In this document: piece by piece, positions 58,451-64,000 of the stretch
Numbering within the stretch: position 1 is the stretch's first letter
Layout: each line of letters begins with the position of its first letter
From: Epiperipatus broadwayi
Taxonomy: Eukaryota > Onychophora > Udeonychophora > Euonychophora > Peripatidae
NCBI GenBank assembly: GCA_028023455.1
Contig: JAQFVV010012546.1
Span: 947,501-1,011,500, forward strand
DNA: 64,000 nucleotides
Direction of reading: 5' to 3'
The notes under the pieces: model-generated
Seen by the model: only the letters and a program-made list of their open reading frames with translations
Told to the model about the DNA's origin: nothing
The model's database searches: none
Translations under genes and position numbers: made by a program

Positions 58451-58560
58451 CTTGCATTGGTGGTCGAGAGGTCAGCGCGACAGCCTTGCACTTGCAGGCA
58501 GTTGCCCGGGTTGCGGGTTCGCGTCCCGGCCGATGCTATGACACATTAAAAAAATATATA
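58451..58560 (+). mobile_element. Family S SINE, subfamily 1, best tRNA-like fold
   Basis: From GCATTGG (58454-58460) to CCGATGC (about 58530-58536) is about 83 nt, and these ends pair as a 7-bp acceptor stem with one G-T. Box A is TGGTCGAGAGGTCAGCG and box B is GCGGGTTCGCGTCCCGG. The length suggests a class II tRNA ancestor (Ser/Leu type), unproven. Tail TATGACACAT then A's. TSD 58437-58450 and 58561-58574 (13 of 14 match). Confidence 0.9.
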
Positions 58561-59004
58561 TAAACTCAGACTGTAATGTGACACAATGGGTGAAATATTT
58601 AGAACTTAATCATTTCTGAAAAGATTAAATTTTTCTATAAGCAGTTTTTATATGAGAATTTAGATCCCTTTATTTCATATTAAATAGTGGACAGCAATAA
58701 AAAAGGGGGAACAAAATTTGCTGTGTTTGGAATACATATATGAAACTTTTTTGAACAGATCTGTTTAAAGTTGAATTGTATTATTTATTGATTTGTATTG
58801 ATTTCTTCAAACTAATCGAGCTAATAATTAGAACTTTTTCTTAAATATTTTTTTTTAGTTTTATAATCTTTTTTTTCTGTCTCACTTCTATTAATATAAC
58901 TTTCCATAATATCAGAGTTTGTATATAAAAAATATCTTATATTTCTTAGGGTCATGTGGAAGGCTTGTGCCACTATTGATAGAATATTATAATAATCAGA
59001 GAAT

Positions 59005-59620
59005 AATAAATATTCTTACAACAGCTATATAAATAGCATTTTTTTTATTTACATAAAAAGCCTTTTTCAGCACCTGATTTGGTGCCCTTTTCAAATGATA
59101 ATAATCTATTACGTTAATGAACTATACAGACACAAAACTATCTAGTGTTCAATAATGAAATTAAAACAACCAATACAAATATAAATCATTAAAATAAATC
59201 AAAACCTCATATAAATCCAGTAATTACAAAATAATTGACTATATCATAATATAATAAATAAATAAATTACATGCATTTTTTTTATTTGTCAATTTATGTA
59301 ATTTTCCATTCATTTATGTATATATAAATTGACATATAATTTTAAAATATATATATAAATGCATGTGATTTATTTATTTATTATAATTTTATGATATAGT
59401 CAATTATTTTGTAATTACTGGATTAATATGTAGGTTTTGATTTATTTTAATGATTTATATTTGTATTGGTTTATTGAACACTAGACAGTTTTATGTCTGT
59501 AATAGTTCATTAATGTAATAGATTATTAACATTTGAAAAGGACACCAAATCAGGTGCTGGAAAAGGTTTATTATGTATATAAAAAATTTGATATTTATAT
59601 AGCTGTTGTATGAATTTATT
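59005..59620. repeat. Family G long palindrome (about 290-bp arms)
   Basis: The arms 59005-59300 and 59325-59620 are reverse complements at roughly 85-90% by eye. Each arm holds a strong stem CACC-AAATCA-GGTG preceded by TTTGAAAAGG and followed by GAAAA. This is reminiscent of stem II plus GAAA of a hammerhead, but lacks a recognisable CTGATGA. Confidence 0.8.
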
Positions 59621-59761
59621 ATTTTATGAAAGAACAGCATAAACATATTTATTCTTGTCCAATTTGATGATAGTATATTAAAGCATTTTTAAAAATATAA
59701 CAATTTAACAGTGTTTTTTTATCAATATAGAATTTTAAAAAAAAACTTTTTCTGGATGATA

Positions 59762-60040
59762 TATAAACTAAAGATCAGGTTTTCAAGCTAATGCACATGC
59801 ACTTTTTATGAATTTTAATAATAAATGAATACTCTCATCTCCAACACAAGATAAAGTCTTTGTGAAAGAATAGAATGAATCCACCTATTCTTTCAGCCCA
59901 AACGCTTAAGTATGGGCAAATCTTAAGTACTGGAAATGAGAGTGTGAAGATATTAACCAATCACTTTAAATTACTTTTACTATGTCTGAATGAATGACGC
60001 CTGCAAAATTTACTAGAATTTACGATACGTCATTTTTAAA
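59762..60040 (-). repeat. Family H repeat, copy 2
   Basis: The reverse complement matches 30195-30475, including AGCTTGAAAACCTGATCTTT at its end and a stem GAATAG...CTATTC near 59868-59895. The termini shared with the palindrome at 30014 indicate one family. Confidence 0.7.
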
Positions 60041-61125
60041 TGAAATTAAACATATGTAAATGAGACATTTATTTTATATAGTGCACGATGTAGTTTTAAA
60101 GACAATTTAAGAATTCATTTGTTCTTGCTTGATTTGGGATCTTTACATGTTGATATTTTACAGTTGTATACTATGTTGCATGTATATTTGGCATGCATTA
60201 ATATTAAGAAAAAATGTCTGCCATTAAATTATGAGTTCTTTATTAGCAAAATACAAAGTAGAGAGTGGTGAAAAAAAACTATATATACAATGCAAGAATA
60301 TATATATATATATATATAGATTTCTATTTATTACTTGTAATACTAAAATAAAATATTGAAATTGCAATGACATTCTGTCTAATATAAAATACTTATGTCA
60401 AAAATAAAAAGAAATACAATTTCTTAAAAAGTAAATTGATTTCATTTTCTGGTTGTAATGTTTTTTAAAAAAAATTACTTTTTTAAGATAAAAATATTAT
60501 TATGTGTATGATACCAAGTTCTAGTAATATTAACAAGCCCATAAAAGAACCACGGTTTTTTAAATATATAATGCTGATATTATAAACTTACTATCTAATA
60601 AATAGATTGGTGTTGATATAAAGAAACTTTATTATAAGTTCATTTAAATAATTATTTGAAAATCTGGCTTATGAATTATCATACTAAAGTATTTGGATTT
60701 GATTGTTCTATAAATAAGTTCATGACATCATATAAATGCAGAATACTGTATTATTGATTTTTTTCTAGATTTGTTACTGATATATGCCACCAAGCTGGGT
60801 GCAACATCATATATTACAATGAATCTCATGCATTCCTCTCCATTTGGATTTTACAATACCGATTATAAAGAGCCTCAGATAAGCCTGAGTATAAGAGCAT
60901 TAAAATATCACTGGCCATATATTTCAACTATTATCTGTAATTGCTTGCATTGAGAAAAATATCTCTTGGAAAAAGGTTAAAGAAGTTTGGCACACAGCTA
61001 ATAATAATGCCATAAGCCAAAAGGAGTCATGCTTCCCCACTCTAAGAAATGTACTCTCTAATTTGCATAAACTTTGAATATATTTATGCTTATATATATA
61101 TACTACTGTTTTTTTCCATGATCAT
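60041..61125. other. AT-rich spacer
   Basis: There is a TA microsatellite near 60297-60318. About 60770-61070 is less AT-biased, with a 60-codon open frame of no recognisable domain. Confidence 0.45.
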
Positions 61126-61130
61126 TTTAT

Positions 61131-61190
61131 GCTATGATTATGAGGGCATAGAAAACCTCGAAAGTGCTTAGCTGCCTGATATTATAGTTA
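61131..61190 (+). ncRNA. Hammerhead-like relic (family D-like)
   Basis: TATGATTATGAGG, a loop, CCTC, then GAAAGTGCTTAGCTGCC. The GAAAGTGCTTAG end is the same as in family D. The 5' core is not canonical. Confidence 0.3.
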
Positions 61191-62493
61191 TTCAATTATA
61201 GCTTTTCCTTTTTATTAAATTTTAGCACACATAAGGTATATCATACTCATATAAGAAAAATATCATATATTTATAAATACAACATTCTATAAACATGTAC
61301 ACTCCAAAATGTATGTGGGTGTATGTATATAATTATTTTCTGAGATGATGGCTCTTTTAAAATTTATATAAAAGATATGAATTCAAGATACATTACTAAG
61401 TAGTTCATTTGCTTTTGTATATACTTTTGTTTGGGGGGAGGAGGAATTCATTATGTAATTTAGACCATATTTTATAAGCTAACTTAGTTTGAATATGATG
61501 TGAAATTTATACAATTTATACATACTTATTTTAAATAATATCTATATAAAATGTTTAATATAATAGAAGTTTGATGTTTTTTTTTTCTTTTTAAATGTTG
61601 CATTTATTATTTATTATCACACAAAATCAAATACAGATTATTATCAAAATTTATTTTTTAATATTTTATATGCTATGCTTATATTCTGATATACATTTTA
61701 ATATTATATGAAATAAATAAGATTGAAAAATTATATAGGTAATAAATAAATAGCCAAATTTGATATTTTAATATAGATTTATTAATCTTTGCAGTAAGCA
61801 TTTCTTAACACAATAGTAGAATGAGAGTCCCAGGAGTCAAAAGTTCTTAAAATGAAACCCAACATGTGTCATTTAGTGTTTGAATATCACAAGATTACTT
61901 AAGCAAAAAATTTATTTAATATTTTTATTTATCATTGCTATCTAATTTATAAAATCATTATAAATTTTAAAGTGTTTTAAATATATTTAAGATATTAATA
62001 AATCAGAGAAAAGTATAATGGTTTGCTTAAAATATGCAATAAAATGTGTGTGTTTTAATGTCATTAATATTTTATAGACATAGATAATTCACTGCAAAGC
62101 AGAGAAATTCCCCACATCTTTTTACATCTGATCTGTGAAACCCAAAAAAAAACATTATTAACCAGGTTATTTAAAATTTGACTGTTAATGGTAGTTAACC
62201 ACTCTGCTATTAAATATGTTTAAATTTTGCCCCATTTTAATTCTCATTCATATTATTTACAGTTCATGGACATTGTTTGTGCCATCTCTTGGTCAATTTT
62301 GGTTGCATTTTTGTTCATTTTATGCTTATTTTATAGAAAATTCAAAATTTAAAATTTTAGTTCTAAAAAAGTCCACATGTGGTGATACATTTTGGGAAAA
62401 AAAATCAATTTTTATTGCTGCATATTGGTGTGTATGCCAGCTTCTTTTCTCTGATTGGATGGCTGCAAACTCTGGAAATTGTGCCACAGTTGT

Positions 62494-62970
62494 TTCTAAA
62501 TGACAAAGTCATAAATCAAAACAAACTGTTTTACACATTTATAATTGTTTTTGAACATAAATAAATATATTTATTATAATTTTTTACAATCATAATTCAG
62601 ATTTTACATTACTTTACTGAAATATAAAGTTTGATTCGAAAAATTTTAAATTTTACAAAGAAAATAAGTGTGGAAAAGTGATTGCTATTCATGACAAGTG
62701 AATAAAATTGACCACTACTGACTGTAATTTGCATATCAGGCATTTCTAAATGTCAAAGTCAGTAATCAAAACAAAATATTTTATGCATTCATAATTGATT
62801 TTGGATGTAAATAAATATATTTATTGTAATTTTTTACATTCATAATTAAAATTTTACATTACTTTATTGAAATATAAAGTTTAATTTGAAAATTTTTTAA
62901 TTTACAAAAAAAATAAGCATGGAAAAGTGACTGCTCTTCAAGAAAAGTGAATAATGTTGACCACTACAGA
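62494..62970. repeat. Tandem duplication, 249-bp period
   Basis: TTTCTAAATGACAAAGTCA (62494) recurs as TTTCTAAATGTCAAAGTCA (62743). The units share AAATAAATATATTTATT, ACATTACTTTA, GAAATATAAAGTTT and GTGGAAAAGTGA/ATGGAAAAGTGA. Moderate divergence. Confidence 0.85.
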
Positions 62971-63510
62971 ACTGAATAATGAGACACTGACTTTCACATA
63001 GATTGGTTGAAATATAATTCTTTTGTTTTACTGTTGGCTATTTTTAAATGTTTTTATTAAATATTTTTCTTCAGTTATTAACATTATTTTTAATTTTTCA
63101 TTACATTTAACCAATTTGAATCTAAAATTATTCAATTTTTAGAAGCTGAATTGAAACAATTTTGTGTATTTTAGATTAATATTTTATCAATAGAAACTGA
63201 CTGGAAATTAAACTGATGAATAATAGTTCTCAGATATAAGTAATGTACCAATACGAAAATTAGACAAAGGTTTTACAAGTTGATGTTGAGATCAAAAAGG
63301 TTAAGGTATTTTTTTATCATTTTACTTGTAGTTAAGAATAGCAGATATATTTTTCTTACCAAAAGTAATTTGGACTAATTACCAGAAAAAAAGTTTTATT
63401 AAGAAGTATTTACCTATATCAAAAAAATATTCACTGTTCCATCCATACTTGAATCAATTTCATGGATATGATAGATGAATGTTATAATTATTGTATCATA
63501 AGTCTTTTTG

Positions 63511-63616
63511 TCTTGCATTGGTGGTCGAAAGGTCAGTGCGATTGCCTTGCACTAGCAGGCAGTTGCCCGGGTTGTGGGTTCGCATCCCAGCCAATGCTAT
63601 GACACTTAAAAAAAAT
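63511..63616 (+). mobile_element. Family S SINE, subfamily 1
   Basis: TTGCATTGGTGGTCGAAAGG head, box B GTGGGTTCGCATCCCAGCC, end AATGCTATGACACTT then A's. GCATTGG/CCAATGC gives a perfect 7-bp acceptor stem. It is close to the copy at 58451; the TSD is unclear. Confidence 0.88.
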
Positions 63617-64000
63617 AACTCTCTTCTTTCTCTATATATTTGTATTCATAATTTAATGGAATTTATTTTTGCAGTTTTTTTTTAATTGCATAAGTTGTTT
63701 TTTTTTTTTTTTAATATTTACTGCAACATTAAATAAATTTAATTGATAACTTTAAAATCTGATCTTTAAATATCAGTAATGTCATCAATTTCAGATCTTG
63801 GACAATAAAGTATTACAACCAAATTTTAACTTTTAATTGCTTTTTTTTTAAAAAAAAAGAGATAAAATTGAGGATGATTATAGATTAAAAATCCTAAGTT
63901 TGAACCCTATATTTACTATAGTAAACATTCAGTATACTGAATGAATAGATTAATTATATATGTTCTCTTATTGTTTTAATGAAAGTTTTTTTTAAAAAAA
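63617..64000. other. AT-rich tail of window
   Basis: T-rich runs. AAGTTTGAACCCTATAT near 63897-63913 resembles the box-B end of family A but is isolated. Confidence 0.4.

Noticed and set aside
58451-58560. Functional tRNA gene
   Set aside because: Despite the paired acceptor stem it has an A tail, a TSD and sibling copies with the same 3' tag, so it is a SINE.
60771-60953. 60-codon open frame in slightly less AT-rich sequence
   Set aside because: No recognisable family, no splice context or homologous copy in the window.
62216-62503. 95-codon open frame with hydrophobic start
   Set aside because: No domain; its end overlaps a tandem duplication whose second copy is not open.
1-64000. CRISPR arrays, bacterial operons, riboswitches
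   Set aside because: No regular direct repeats with unique spacers, no ribosome binding sites or operon-like ORFs; the content is that of a eukaryotic repeat-rich spacer.

Overview
This is a strongly AT-rich, gene-poor stretch of a metazoan nuclear genome. I find no host protein-coding gene, no exon-intron gene model and no functional tRNA or rRNA gene. The animal origin is inferred from the repeats: an RTE/BovB-like LINE with a TGA-repeat tail, tRNA-derived SINEs with target-site duplications (TSDs), and a probable Penelope-like (PLE) GIY-YIG remnant. The phylum cannot be decided from the sequence; an AT-rich invertebrate such as a cnidarian or lophotrochozoan would fit.

Layout. 1-2.9 kb: decayed RTE-type LINE (copy 1) with a SINE inside it. 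6.6-6.8 kb: best-preserved hammerhead-like repeat (family B). 9.7-10.3 kb: family A element (hammerhead-like plus tRNA-like, palindromic). 14.9-16.9 kb: tRNA/hammerhead-like composite (family E), tandem duplications and two SINEs. 17.9-18.9 kb: tandem duplication carrying a family A palindrome. 20.5-23.9 kb: cluster of family B copies, a perfect 75-bp duplication and the family D palindrome. 24.4-25.3 kb: SINE and tRNA-like sequence. 25.3-30.0 kb: nothing recognised. 30.0-32.2 kb: family H palindrome and a family A unit. 33.8-37.2 kb: degenerate minisatellite, then a family A element split by a nearly intact but 5'-truncated RTE LINE (copy 2). 38.6-39.2 kb: tandem and inverted family C units with three hammerhead-like motifs, the first two 372 bp apart. 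40.3-41.7 kb: GIY-YIG remnant and a weak mariner-like element. 43.5-46.1 kb: LINE 3' fragment, family F motif and a coiled-coil pseudogene. 47.3-49.1 kb: hairpin and a long inverted repeat. 50-60 kb: further family B copies, SINEs, family I triplet, and the family G and H repeats. 60-64 kb: a family D-like motif, a 249-bp tandem duplication and a SINE.

How it fits together. The unifying signal is a set of short (about 150-660 bp) non-coding repeats, several with clear TSDs, built around type I hammerhead-ribozyme-like cores (CTGATGA, short stem II, GAAA, very short self-complementary stem III, cleavage after TC or TA, then stem I). At least three sequence-unrelated families (A, B, C) show this. 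Four more (D, E, F, G) and one isolated motif show degenerate forms. Hammerheads of this type are known in Penelope-like elements and in small non-autonomous animal retroelements (retrozymes). The PLE-like endonuclease scrap suggests a possible source of mobilising machinery, but that is inference. Family A additionally fuses the hammerhead-like core to a tRNA-like promoter module, which I do not recognise as a described arrangement. All individual copies carry mutations, so activity is predicted for consensus sequences only.
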